This document shows positions 38,301 through 45,246 of a stretch of 58,636 nucleotides of DNA, in pieces. The notes under the pieces were generated by a model. That model saw only the letters and a program-made list of their open reading frames with translations, was not told the DNA's origin and made no database searches. Position 1 is the first letter of the stretch, and each line of letters begins with the position of its first letter. Both the position numbers and the translations under genes were made by a program. Source of the stretch: CAYVDH01 sp964450355 (GTDB taxonomy: Bacteria; Bacteroidota; Bacteroidia; NS11-12g; UBA955); contig CAYVDH010000003.1 in NCBI GenBank assembly GCA_964450355.1, positions 1 through 58,636 of the forward strand, in the 5' to 3' direction.

Positions 38301-40610
38301 ATTATTAACATGCAATAAATTATCTCCTATCCTTTCCATAAATGGATAATTAGCATTTAATTGAGTTGTTCTCAAAAAAGTCATTGTATCACCTTCGTAA
38401 AATTTAGTTGTACCTGCAGGTGTAGGATTAGCGCCAGTTGTTTGTTCTTCGGATGTAAAACCTTTTGGGCTTGTTCTATATATCGAATCGACAGTGGTAT
38501 AACATGGTTTTGAACCACATCCTTGTGTTACTTGGTAAGCAAAAGACTTATTACAAGCTAAATCCAAAGCACATGGAGGAGCAGTAGGACCAGGGCATGG
38601 ATTGTTATTGATTTGAAAAGTCAATTGCCATCCATCTTTTGCAATAGTTTTTTGAAAACTATCGCAGGCTATATGCACCAAAGTGTATTTAAAACTATCT
38701 CCTACATTATCTAAAACTTTTCTTAATTCCGCCTTGGTTAATGTGTATTCTAAAGCTGAATCTTTATCGGTATTTTTGTTATAAGCACCATTGGCAGTAT
38801 CCATAGAACCAGAGCCAATTTGAGTGAATTGACCTAATGTCATGTTTGTACCTAAAAATTGAATAGGTTCTACTACTTGCATTGTGCTGCTGTAATTGAT
38901 TCTTAATTTCACTATTGCCTGTGAGGTATCTACATTATAATGTCTGTAATTGAATGTAAATACACCTGTTCTTGTTCTTTTTAATGAATTAGACATGGTA
39001 CCAAAATTTGGCAAAGGAGTTTTTTGTGAAACTGGTGCTGTTTGGGCAAATCCAAATCTATAAATGGGCGAAGCACCAGTTCCATTTAATTTACCGCAGT
39101 AATCTGTAAAAGAACTAACTGCTGTCATGTTATAATCCAAATCTGCACCGCATGCCAAATCACAAGGAACTGCATATGTAAAAGTAACTCTTACAGTATC
39201 CCCTGGTCTCAAATCATCGTAAAAACCATCTCCATCTAAATCTTGTAAACCACCTGGTCCATCTATATCAGTGGTTAATGTGTTTTTAATTTTCCATGAA
39301 ACACTTTTAACATTGCCTGGTGTAGCAGGCGTAGTTGCAAAAGTGGTTCCACCAAATGTCAAATTAGTAATATTAATAAGTCCACCAAAATTAACTCCTA
39401 AATCTACATCATAAGCAGTACTTACTTCAGGGCGACCAGACATTGGAGTTCCAGTGTTTCTGAAAGTAAATGCACCAGTTTTTCCAGGACAACCATCCCA
39501 AGTTTGAACACTTGTATTAGTTGCACTTATAATAGGTATACCAGCAGATATTTTAACTATGTTAGTGAATGTATCTGGCCTTGCACAAGCAGTTCCTCCA
39601 GATGCGCACTTATACGTAAACCACTCTTTAACAACTTGATCAGGATTACATGTTTTGGGTCCTCTAAAAAAACCATAAAAATCTAAAAATTCACCGGGAT
39701 TTAATTCTTGGTCAGTTTTACCTAATCCAGTACCTGAATATTTTATTTTATAATATCTTTTACCCCCAAGTGTACTTGAGGTTACTGTAATCCCTGGTAT
39801 TACGCCATTATTATATGGAGAAGCTTCTGCCCAATAAATTCCATCTACAACACTTGGTGTATTAGGATTGGTATATTGATAAACTAAATGGTGAATATTT
39901 GATAAATCATTGGTGTACCAATGAAAAACTGAATCATCTAAAACTACATGATACTCTAATTCAGTAATAGTTCCAAAACCTGAGTTAGTTACTCTGTTTC
40001 TCCAGCCATATTGCTGATTAAAACCTACTACAGGATTTGTAGTACTAACATAAGTAAATTGACCTACTGATAATTGACCTACACCAACATTCATTTTTGT
40101 ACTTTTCCATGATTCAGAAGTAGGTGTTACTCCTGTAGGATAGGTCACTGCAATATCAAAAACTGGCAATGGCGTTATTGAGGTAACATTACAAGTTGGC
40201 AAAACAGCAAATTTAACCTTAGTAGTATATCCTAAAGCAGGCAATGGCACTGTAAAAGTTAACACTTTACTGGAATATGAAACAAAACTAGCGCCAGCAG
40301 GAAAAGAAATTAATGAACCAGAAGCATATTCAATTTCAGACCCTCCTGGAATAGTTATTGCATAAGTGGCAGTTGGTGGTGAACTAATGCTTGGACAAGA
40401 TTCTCCAGTTAAATTTGTCAATTCAACTTCAATAGTGTCTATGGCACAACCAGATAAAATTGAAGGAACAATTATTTTTGATTGTCCGGATGGTGATTGT
40501 TGTGCTTGTGCTGTATAACACATCAATCCAATAATAACAATGAGAGAAAATTCAGACTTTTTGATTTCTTTGAGAAAAAATTTTCTCATAATTGTGTAAA
40601 ATTTATTCAT
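29358..40610 (-). CDS. Giant T9SS surface protein with 16 SdrD-B-like repeats (3750 residues)
   Basis: The order is: signal peptide (about residues 1-37, ending TAQAQ); a scaffold of about 1590 residues resembling the two downstream giants; 16 SdrD-B/Cna-B-like repeats from about 1626 to 3570; a 90-residue linker domain (LPLEYVFNANKLNNTS); and a T9SS type A domain (ISLYPNPTNGNVQVNSFG). Each repeat starts with a GNxVWxDxDxDGxQDxxE-like motif, an acidic loop that binds calcium in staphylococcal Sdr proteins, and ends near DAGL or DIGI. It is presumably a long rod on the cell surface, perhaps an adhesin; the role is inferred. The ATG at 40610 was kept, but the one at 40589 is also possible. Confidence 0.9.
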   Translation of the reverse strand: MNKFYTIMRKFFLKEIKKSEFSLIVIIGLMCYTAQAQQSPSGQSKIIVPSILSGCAIDTIEVELTNLTGESCPSISSPPTATYAITIPGGSEIEYASGSLISFPAGASFVSYSSKVLTFTVPLPALGYTTKVKFAVLPTCNVTSITPLPVFDIAVTYPTGVTPTSESWKSTKMNVGVGQLSVGQFTYVSTTNPVVGFNQQYGWRNRVTNSGFGTITELEYHVVLDDSVFHWYTNDLSNIHHLVYQYTNPNTPSVVDGIYWAEASPYNNGVIPGITVTSSTLGGKRYYKIKYSGTGLGKTDQELNPGEFLDFYGFFRGPKTCNPDQVVKEWFTYKCASGGTACARPDTFTNIVKISAGIPIISATNTSVQTWDGCPGKTGAFTFRNTGTPMSGRPEVSTAYDVDLGVNFGGLINITNLTFGGTTFATTPATPGNVKSVSWKIKNTLTTDIDGPGGLQDLDGDGFYDDLRPGDTVRVTFTYAVPCDLACGADLDYNMTAVSSFTDYCGKLNGTGASPIYRFGFAQTAPVSQKTPLPNFGTMSNSLKRTRTGVFTFNYRHYNVDTSQAIVKLRINYSSTMQVVEPIQFLGTNMTLGQFTQIGSGSMDTANGAYNKNTDKDSALEYTLTKAELRKVLDNVGDSFKYTLVHIACDSFQKTIAKDGWQLTFQINNNPCPGPTAPPCALDLACNKSFAYQVTQGCGSKPCYTTVDSIYRTSPKGFTSEEQTTGANPTPAGTTKFYEGDTMTFLRTTQLNANYPFMERIGDNLLHVNNWNFLSFFSFSYNKNPGSLFDLNKSPYHFIPDISRLRVKDTVTNTYIADVPLKYSHFYNWDGGFNNDKKPDGGAKYEGDNQTDDPINYGSATDLNSVFGKGLGDYWDFHNSWTLDGAAGPWGDRRYRTYTPYPVYYWAMMNDAETRVSESYYLYFERALVDAGISFEPGYSRYVYEIETKWRVNPDFPHNNVADMLEKGGIQRNGNGVSVIPGTYMSSCSTPQAIATTVTKEMQVEGGGATYATACDLKVCNSLFLKATTGDYFPSEVRIPFKLDSVTMDLPAEYHTTGATTLAGSNGGPTNSIQKTGTSSAGGLTGHIVYTNNTTNSGTSYTDFPRVSDADGGQTAWSICDSLSNNTTDNFVTETYKIPVKYYLRDEFGVSTVLIDTFSLTESTPAITLAPLGGSIKIDDGGACSNSYMDVLVSNNTIYAASNVFISVVSNTNTKVKYVEDIGPAEDPIVAADTNFYGQNLYVELGGMKAGGRRVVRVYFNTTLCSDSLKILSNFGCNYPASNQPEYPSTTIDSAYISFTANSPYLLSAPLGGNISVTNLCDVKKVEIEIRNASNVNVTNILAGFKLPPNATYVAGSAQIAYPSTTYVNAPTVTTSGTDSITINISSDLNLAVACGLPGIDDASNSPNANVVKVRFNVDFNACPTGTSNSVFYNISGTNFCGLTTLTSGVQNFVYLGSAVGATQYSCKALKSSDIAVCAIKGETQNVKDRLVIKNISGATSVSGDTMEISIGLDTSRLAVSNFTTIAPWNNPIETTNAQGRKVVKFAIPAGIALNDSLIIELRYDLKPKVDNICNNPSATCPDIAHSVSFYSVPVIVCASKGLSCNGVGKLSKGTGFVPRDLKCCAELGNYVWLDDDKDGIQDANEVGVAGVTVTLYDSLGSVIASTVTDAYGKYLFPNLIPGSYSVQFTPPANYEFTTQTTGTATGSDVNPTSGRTPLLRLNEGNSNMTLDAGLIQAAPIGQNVGDYVWYDSDKDGIQDAGEDGIAGITVTLYDNSGNVIGTTITDVNGKYNFPNVPAGTYTVGFTPPVGFVGTTQTSATNDGSDMSPTTFKTASFTVTAGTDRTDIDAGFYQQDEAKAALGNLVWNDLDNDGIQDAGESGVAGVTVTLYDNGGSPIKSVLTDAYGNYVFNDLAPGTYSVGFSNFPSGFTLSPQNTGGTASDSMDSDANTGTGRTGNYTLVAGERNMSVDAGIYNATNTYTLGNYVWLDSDKDGVQDPTEAGVAGVMVILKNSSGVPIDTTYTDKDGKYLFTNLAAGDYSVQVKNYPNGLNITTKDSPSGTDATDSDADASGSTGTVTLNGGNPNDMTLDIGLQPAPSNSYTASLGNRLWYDGDADGIQDDGEPGIPGTKVYLFAADGVTKLDSTVTDAKGEYIFTGLAANSYIVGAVVPSGYTLSTKGAGTDASIDNNGNPISGGITKSDVVSLSNGEENLSIDFGISKASALIVGNKVWLDTDQDGIQDAGEDGVPNIGVRLIDKLGNVVGTTVTDANGNYLFVDVPAGSGYKIQFTNLPPGYVFTTKDTSIASNTTDSDPSKLSGYTDTFSVTSAYTWSTNDSDPQLSYDAGIYPNTVAAVKGTYWVDANGDGVQDAGESGIPGMRVTLYDGSGNPVASVITDADGNYLFPNVTPGNGYTVGFEAPPAGTTMTQQNTPGTIAGASNSDADPTTRRTAPFNLVAGQIQPDVDAGVETPILGSIGDKIWFDADSDGQQDASEPGVPGVVLELLDNLGNVIATAVTDANGNYLFSNLPAGTYSIRAAYLPPYFDLTKSNIGADGTDSDINEYTNTTGTITLAEGENRRDIDGGLVAEKAELGNFVWLDDDKDGVQDAGEPGVAGVNIDLYTNGPDGVAGNSDDVFVGTTKTDAYGFYQFKELTPGNYNLKITPPINYELTTQTNTIDSLNGAATNTLGSDFNSSTNRTYSINLTPGESEQRVDAGLIYSEPQTASIGDRVWFDADNDGVQDATESGLAGVTVTLYNSSGVPVATTITDANGNYLFDELTPGNYTIGVTLPMGTKISPQNATGDNEDSDLNPSTGRTSTITLAANQAIRNIDIGIAPTINSNASLGDKVWYDLNQDGIQDAGEIGVPGVTVELYDEYNVLQGTTTTDAFGNYMFTDLIPDYYKVRFIPPSGYVFSPKNSTADVFLGSDADVTTGYTGDVVLPPGARFMGIDAGIYQSSPAGSAQLGDKVWYDKDADGFKDSDEGGVAGITVTLYNSSNVAIGTTTTDINGNYKFINLPAGTYSVGFSNIPDDYGITTQTTGTSSGSDANPSTGRTPTVTLSNGQIFNDLDMGLTQGQSAGLASLGNKVWNDVDQDGIQDAGEVGVPGIVVYLNKDLNGDGDVSDPGESRVDSTITNGTGNYIFEGLSAGSYQVEFKGSSIPSGFTTTTANSGGNDEIDSDGTLSGSNYITSVVALKTGEDNMSLDLGIYVNNPALGSIGNFVWIDSDGDGVQDPGEQGLPGVQVTLYDASGNAIKVVTTDANGAYLFDGLPAGDYSVGIGNIPNGFTSSPVGGGTASTDSDFDPTSKRTGTISLTAGQDLLTVDAGLVPSKAALGNYVWRDNDADGVQDVGEPGVPGVTVILYDASNNPVASTMTDADGFYMFTNLDPGTYTVGFSTIPSGLNFTLKDAGGNDNTDSDVNPLTGKSSSVTLSAGQVNLSLDAGLVPANLEVGNYVWLDEDNDGNQDLTEKGIGGVVVKMFSTGPDGVIGGGDDVLLATTITNGEGAYLFTNVAPGNVYFEFSNSIQGYPFTTQNAVGDAVDSDVNSLGLTGVYTLSTANNYTIDAGVFGSIAALPLEYVFNANKLNNTSVLDLKVLNISTPLLGYEVYKSIDGVDYQKIGFVKFDGSYDIKFIDENPVIGNNFYKFNIVSSTNQLMTYVRVVNFSKIDNKNISLYPNPTNGNVQVNSFGIVGEKVEIEVTDINGKVVLSKLISNFIGTEIINLSDFANGTYQIKVKSQSIIYTEKVVLID
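29900..35735 (-). repeat. Array of 16 coding SdrD-B-like repeats
   Basis: Sixteen consecutive units averaging about 365 bases (122 residues) are recognisable by a VWxDxDxDGxQD motif at the start and a final D-x-G-h. Units 9 and 16 carry an extra GPDGVxGxxDDV loop, and unit 13 carries NGDGDVSDPGES, both extra acidic loops. The units are clearly diverged from each other at the DNA level, so the array is old rather than a recent expansion. Confidence 0.93.
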
Positions 40611-40620
40611 TAATTTATAA

Positions 40621-40642
40621 TTTATATTTGCACAAATATAAA
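40621..40642. promoter_or_regulatory. Palindromic divergent -7 element upstream of the giant gene
   Basis: TTTATATTTG, a two-base CA spacer, and CAAATATAAA form a perfect 10-base inverted repeat. TATATTTG occurs on both strands (40623-40630 plus; 40633-40640 minus), each an exact TAnnTTTG. The minus copy is 22 bases before the giant gene's ATG. The plus copy faces the WD40 gene, whose start is about 178 bases away. Confidence 0.6.
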
Positions 40643-40808
40643 GATATCGAACTTTAATAAAATATTAAAAACTTTTCATAAAGTTTCATTAGCATAAATA
40701 TCAGCAGTTTAATTTTTTTACTTTCTCAAAGTTTTGATAAAAATGTCAATAAGCTGTGGGCAACCATAAATATAAATACCTTAAATTAGCGGATTAATTT
40801 TCAATACA

Positions 40809-41846
40809 ATGAAAAAAATTTTGTTTACCCTTATTATTTCTTTTTGTAGCTTTCTTCATTCTCAATCCATCAAACAACAATTAACTGAACATACTCGCAA
40901 AGTTGAATCAGTTTGTTACTCAAACAATGGCAAAATACTTGCCACAGGGAGTTGGGACGGCAACATATTAATTTACACCATTGATTCAAACGGCAATTAT
41001 GTGGTCAATAAAACCTTAAGTGGTCACCTAGGTGCTGTTACAAATTTGTGGTTTTATAAAAACAACCGATATTTGGTTAGTTGCAGTAAAGACTTTTCTG
41101 TAAAAATATGGAACATAGACACCCCTGAATTAGTTAAAACAATAAATGTTCATTTAGAAGTGGTAAGTGCTGCATTTCTTGACCCTTCAGGTAAAACTTT
41201 AATTACTGCTAGTTACGATGGCAACATCAAAACTACCAACTTATTGGATGCAAAAAAAAATAAAACAATTAAAGTTGGCTCTCCCATTTATGACTTAGTC
41301 CTTTCTAGAGATAACAAATTTTATTATGCCGCAGTAAAAGGTGGTATCATAAAAAAAATAGAAACAGGAAGCACCAAAACAGTGGCTGACATCACTGGTC
41401 ATTTAGATGATATAAACAGTTTAGATTTATCTCCAGATGGAAAATTTTTGGCTAGTGGCAGCAGCGACAAAACCATCATCATTTGGGATTTAAGCACTAT
41501 GAAAGAAAGTAAAAAAATGACTGGTTTTGAATGGAAAGTAACCTCTGTAAAATACAATGCTGATGGCAAGTACATTGCTGGATCTTGCAACAATGGCATA
41601 AGCAAATTATTTAGCATTGAAACTGGCAAACTAATTTCTGATTTTGGCTCTTTAAACAATAATTCTAGAGATGTGAGTTTTAGCAACAATTCAAAACATA
41701 TTGCAATCGCTACTCAATACATAGAAAGTACAAGCAACTTTGGAGCTACTATTTTCAATACAGGAATAGAAACCACTGTTGTTACACCTGCATCTAACAA
41801 TCCTAAAAAAACAACAACACCAACTAAACCGAAACCAAAAAAATAA
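40809..41846 (+). CDS. Exported WD40 beta-propeller protein
   Basis: This 345-residue protein has a signal peptide (MKKILFTLIISFCSFLHSQ) and about seven WD40 repeats forming one propeller; the clearest are TEHTRKVESVCYSNNGKIL (followed by ATGSWDGNILIYT), GHLGAVTNLWFYKNNRYLVS (followed by CSKDFSVKIWNI) and GHLDDINSLDLSPDGKFLAS (followed by GSSDKTIIIWDL). A Thr/Pro/Lys-rich tail (NNPKKTTTPTKPKPKK) follows. Such propellers are protein-binding platforms; the exported location makes an envelope or periplasmic scaffold likely. The RidA-family gene starts one base after its stop, suggesting coupling. The nearest promoter match, TAAATTAG at 40782, has one mismatch. Confidence 0.88.
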   Translation: MKKILFTLIISFCSFLHSQSIKQQLTEHTRKVESVCYSNNGKILATGSWDGNILIYTIDSNGNYVVNKTLSGHLGAVTNLWFYKNNRYLVSCSKDFSVKIWNIDTPELVKTINVHLEVVSAAFLDPSGKTLITASYDGNIKTTNLLDAKKNKTIKVGSPIYDLVLSRDNKFYYAAVKGGIIKKIETGSTKTVADITGHLDDINSLDLSPDGKFLASGSSDKTIIIWDLSTMKESKKMTGFEWKVTSVKYNADGKYIAGSCNNGISKLFSIETGKLISDFGSLNNNSRDVSFSNNSKHIAIATQYIESTSNFGATIFNTGIETTVVTPASNNPKKTTTPTKPKPKK

Positions 41847-41847
41847 A

Positions 41848-42267
41848 ATGTCTGATAACCATTCCATAGAATCAAGTAAAGCTCCAGAACCAGTAGGATT
41901 GTATCCTCATGCAAAAAAAGTAGGTAATTTATTGTTCCTTAGTGGTGTTGGTCCTAGAGAAAGAGGAACTAAAAAAATACCAGGTGTAGAATTGGATGAC
42001 AATGGCAACATCATTTCTTATGACATTGCTAAACAATGCCACAGTGTGTTCCAAAACATCAAATACATTTTAGAAGACAGTGGAAGCAGTTGGAACAACA
42101 TCATTGATGTTACAGTATTTTTAACCAACATGAAAGATGATTTTAAAATATACAATCAATTGTGGGCTGAATATTTTGGTGAAAATCCTCCTTGCCGAAC
42201 CACCATTGAAATCAATTGCCTGCCCACTCCTATTGCTATAGAATTAAAGGTGATTGCTACGATTTAA
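41848..42267 (+). CDS. RidA family protein (enamine/imine deaminase-like)
   Basis: This 139-residue cytoplasmic protein of the YjgF/RidA family, whose canonical members hydrolyse reactive 2-aminoacrylate-type enamines, shows GLYPHAKKVGNLLFLSGVGP, a family strand FQNIKYILEDSGSSWNNIID, VTVFLTNMKDDFKIYNQLWA and a conserved end PPCRTTIEINCLPTPIAIEL. The Arg in PCRTT corresponds to the carboxylate-binding Arg. An N-terminal region longer than the canonical 128 residues and the sequence GPRERGTKKIPG suggest the 2-aminomuconate-deaminase-like branch. The start at 41848 was chosen over an upstream ATG that lies inside the WD40 gene. It converges with uvrA, two bases apart. Confidence 0.88.
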   Translation: MSDNHSIESSKAPEPVGLYPHAKKVGNLLFLSGVGPRERGTKKIPGVELDDNGNIISYDIAKQCHSVFQNIKYILEDSGSSWNNIIDVTVFLTNMKDDFKIYNQLWAEYFGENPPCRTTIEINCLPTPIAIELKVIATI

Positions 42268-42269
42268 GT

Positions 42270-45065
42270 TTACAATTTCCCTTTCAAGTATTTGGAAGTA
42301 TAACTTCTTTTGTCTTTTACTAATTCCTCAGGAGTTCCGCTAAATACCAGTTCACCACCATTTATTCCTCCCTCAGGTCCTAAATCTATTACCCAATCTG
42401 CGCATTTTATTACATCTACATTGTGCTCTATGATGATTACTGTATGTCCTTTTTCAATCAATGCATTAAAACAATACATCAATTTTTTGATGTCGTGAAA
42501 ATGCAAGCCTGTAGTAGGTTCATCAAATATAAATACAGTGTGATTGTCTTTGGAATTTCCTTTTCCTAAAAACGAGGCTAATTTTATCCTTTGTGCCTCA
42601 CCACCACTCAGAGTATTGCTAGATTGTCCCAAAGAAACATATCCTAAACCCACCTTTTGTAATGGCTCTATTTTATTGGCTATAGATGGATTTTCTTTGA
42701 AAAAATCCATAGCCTCATCCACAGTCATGTCCAACACATCTGAAATGCTTTTATCCTTGTACTTAACTTCTAGAATATTTTCTTTGAATCTTTTGCCATT
42801 ACAACTTTCACAAGGCAATTGTAAATCGGCCATAAACTGCATTTCGATAGTCACTTCGCCTTCACCTTTACACACATCACACCTTCCACCATCTACGTTA
42901 AATGAAAAATGCGAAGGCTTGAGTTTATTCACCTTAGACATTGGCAATTCAGAATAAAAATCACGAATACTGTCATAAGCTTTGATGTAGGTTACTGGAT
43001 TACTCCTACTGGATTTCCCAATGGGATTTTGATCAATCATCTCTATTTCTTTCACTAAATGAATGTCGCCAGAAATTTTCTCGTGTTTGCCAGTTTTAGT
43101 ACCGCTGTATTGACCCAATACTTTTTGTAATGACGGATAAAAAATACTTTTTATTAAGGTTGTTTTGCCACTTCCACTCACTCCTGTAACACAAGTCAAA
43201 ACATTTAAAGGAAATGAAACATTGATGTTTTTTAAATTATTTTCCCTGGCACTTATTACTTCAATGCTGTTTTTCCATTTGCGCCTGTTTTTAGGTAAAT
43301 CTATAGATAATTCACCGCTTAAGTATTGGCCAGTTAAGCTGTTTTTATCTTTTATAATGTGTTTGTAATCGCCACTGAACACCAACTCTCCTCCATTGAT
43401 ACCTGCCAAAGGACCAATATCTACTATCTGCTCAGCTGCTTTCATCATCTCTTCTTCATGCTCTACAACAATGACAGTGTTTCCAATTTTTTGCAGATTT
43501 TTTAATACCCCAATCAACTGATTTGTATCCCTTGGATGCAATCCTATGCTTGGCTCATCCAAAATATACATACTGCCTGTTAAGCTGCTCCCTAATGATG
43601 TCGCTAAATTTATACGTTGGGATTCACCTCCACTCAGCGAATTACTTAATCTATTTAAACCTAAATACCCTAATCCTACTTGATTCAGAAAGGTTAATCT
43701 ATTTTTGATTTCAATCAATATTCTTTCGGCAATTGCAAAATCATTTTCAGACAATTTTATGTCATTAAAATAGCGATGTGCCTCATCCACTGTCATTAAT
43801 AATACTTCTTGTAAAGACGTTTTTTCTTTTAAATTTTTGTTTGGATTGGTAGCAATCAATTTAATGTATGCTGCATCTTTTCTCAATCTAGTCCCTTTAC
43901 AATCTGTACAGATGGTTCTGCCTCGGTACCTGCTCAACATAACACGGTATTGAATTTTATATGATTTTTCTTCTATGTATTTAAAAAACTGATTGATGCC
44001 AGACACTTTGCCATTCCCTTGCCACAACAAATCTTTTTCCACTTCCGTTAAATCATAATAACTCCTGTGAATAGGAAAATCAAAATGAATGGCCTTTTTT
44101 ACAAAATCATCTTTCCATTCACTCATGGATTCTCCTTTCCATGGCTGAACACAACCCTCGTAAACACTTAAACTTTTGTCTGCAATAACCAAATCCTCAT
44201 CTATCCCAATAATTTGTCCATAACCTTCGCATAACTTACAAGCCCCTATTGGGTTATTAAAACTCAACAAATCCTCGTTTGGAACTTCAAATTGAAGATT
44301 ATCAAGTTCATATTTGTTTGAAAAATCTACCCAATTATTTTGATATTTAAGATAACATATTCCTTTGCCTTCCCAAAACGCACTCTCAATAGAATCGGTA
44401 GCTCTATTAAGAAATTCTTCTGAGTTTTTTTCAACAGAGAGTCTGTCTATCAATAAGTAAATGCTTGATTTTTTATTGGTGTTTTTTTCCAAATCAATGT
44501 CATCAATTTTTACCATTTCATCGTCAATAAATGCACGCGAAAAACCTTGATTTAAGTATGAGTTTAATTGTTCTTTAGGGTCTTTATCTTTATCTAATTT
44601 AGCCAGCACAAACACCATTTCATTTTCATCTAATGACATAATAAAATCAATAACATCGTTTAAAGTATGTCTTTTAACTATGTTGCCACTTATAGGAGAA
44701 ATGGTTTTACCAACACGTGCAAATAACAATTTTAAATAATCATAAATTTCTGTACTTGTAGCGACAGTGCTTCTAGGGTTTCTAGTGTTTACTTTTTGTT
44801 CAATGGCTATTGCTGGAGACAAGCCCTCAATAAAATCAACTTCAGGTTTGTTCATTCTCCCCAAGAATTGTCGTGCATAACTGCTTAAACTCTCAACATA
44901 TCTTCTTTGACCTTCGGCAAACAATGTATCAAACACCAAACTGCTTTTACCACTTCCTGAAACGCCTGTTACAACTGTAAAACTACCTACAGGAATTTGA
45001 ACATCTATGTTTTTTAAATTGTGAATTTTTGCTCCTCTTATTGTTATGTTTTTGATTTTAGTCAC
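42270..45065 (-). CDS. uvrA: Excinuclease ABC subunit A
   Basis: UvrA is the damage-sensing ATPase of nucleotide excision repair and loads UvrB. The 931-residue length is normal. Both ATPase halves are intact: Walker A GVSGSGKSSLVFDTL near residue 33 and GVSGSGKTTLIKSIF near 640; signature motifs NSLSGGESQRINLATSLGSS and NTLSGGEAQRIKLASFLGKG; Walker B YILDEPSIGLHPRD and FIFDEPTTGLHFHD. Zinc-binding cysteines appear as CKLCEGYG with CTDCKGTR, and CDVCKGEG with CESCNGKR. It stands alone with its own TAnnTTTG element. Bacteroidota often carry several UvrA copies; which one this is cannot be settled here. Confidence 0.97.
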   Translation of the reverse strand: MTKIKNITIRGAKIHNLKNIDVQIPVGSFTVVTGVSGSGKSSLVFDTLFAEGQRRYVESLSSYARQFLGRMNKPEVDFIEGLSPAIAIEQKVNTRNPRSTVATSTEIYDYLKLLFARVGKTISPISGNIVKRHTLNDVIDFIMSLDENEMVFVLAKLDKDKDPKEQLNSYLNQGFSRAFIDDEMVKIDDIDLEKNTNKKSSIYLLIDRLSVEKNSEEFLNRATDSIESAFWEGKGICYLKYQNNWVDFSNKYELDNLQFEVPNEDLLSFNNPIGACKLCEGYGQIIGIDEDLVIADKSLSVYEGCVQPWKGESMSEWKDDFVKKAIHFDFPIHRSYYDLTEVEKDLLWQGNGKVSGINQFFKYIEEKSYKIQYRVMLSRYRGRTICTDCKGTRLRKDAAYIKLIATNPNKNLKEKTSLQEVLLMTVDEAHRYFNDIKLSENDFAIAERILIEIKNRLTFLNQVGLGYLGLNRLSNSLSGGESQRINLATSLGSSLTGSMYILDEPSIGLHPRDTNQLIGVLKNLQKIGNTVIVVEHEEEMMKAAEQIVDIGPLAGINGGELVFSGDYKHIIKDKNSLTGQYLSGELSIDLPKNRRKWKNSIEVISARENNLKNINVSFPLNVLTCVTGVSGSGKTTLIKSIFYPSLQKVLGQYSGTKTGKHEKISGDIHLVKEIEMIDQNPIGKSSRSNPVTYIKAYDSIRDFYSELPMSKVNKLKPSHFSFNVDGGRCDVCKGEGEVTIEMQFMADLQLPCESCNGKRFKENILEVKYKDKSISDVLDMTVDEAMDFFKENPSIANKIEPLQKVGLGYVSLGQSSNTLSGGEAQRIKLASFLGKGNSKDNHTVFIFDEPTTGLHFHDIKKLMYCFNALIEKGHTVIIIEHNVDVIKCADWVIDLGPEGGINGGELVFSGTPEELVKDKRSYTSKYLKGKL

Positions 45066-45084
45066 AGAAAAAAAATTTAGGTTG

Positions 45085-45092
45085 CAAATTTA
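45085..45092 (-). promoter_or_regulatory. -7 promoter element of uvrA
   Basis: TAAATTTG on the minus strand, exact TAnnTTTG match, 19 bases before the uvrA ATG. No obvious SOS-type operator is seen around it. Confidence 0.55.
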
Positions 45093-45165
45093 GGTTTAAT
45101 CTTTGTTTAATGAGTTAAATTCTTCAAATAATTGAAAAAAATAACCCTAATTTTTCTTACACATT

Positions 45166-45208
45166 TTGTCATTTTATGGTCAAAATCTTGTCATATTTAA
45201 TTGACAAT
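45166..45208 (+). promoter_or_regulatory. Possible activator site: TTGTCAT direct repeats
   Basis: TTGTCATTTTA at 45166 and TTGTCATATTTA at 45188 are direct repeats exactly 22 bases apart, about two helical turns. A third related half-site in the opposite direction, ATTGACAAT, follows at 45200-45208. All lie just upstream of the TATCTTTG promoter at 45218. Confidence 0.4.
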
Positions 45209-45217
45209 TGGGTAATT

Positions 45218-45225
45218 TATCTTTG
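45218..45225 (+). promoter_or_regulatory. -7 promoter element deciding the start of the CxxCH T9SS gene
   Basis: TATCTTTG, an exact TAnnTTTG match. It lies between the first possible start (45208) and the ATG at 45247, so the latter, 21 bases downstream, is the likely start. Confidence 0.6.
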
Positions 45226-45246
45226 TTTAAACGAATTTCGCAGTAT

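Noticed and set aside
40669..40686. AAACTTT/AAAGTTT hairpin in the gap before the WD40 gene
   Set aside because: Seven mostly AT pairs without a following T run; too weak to call in this AT-rich gap.
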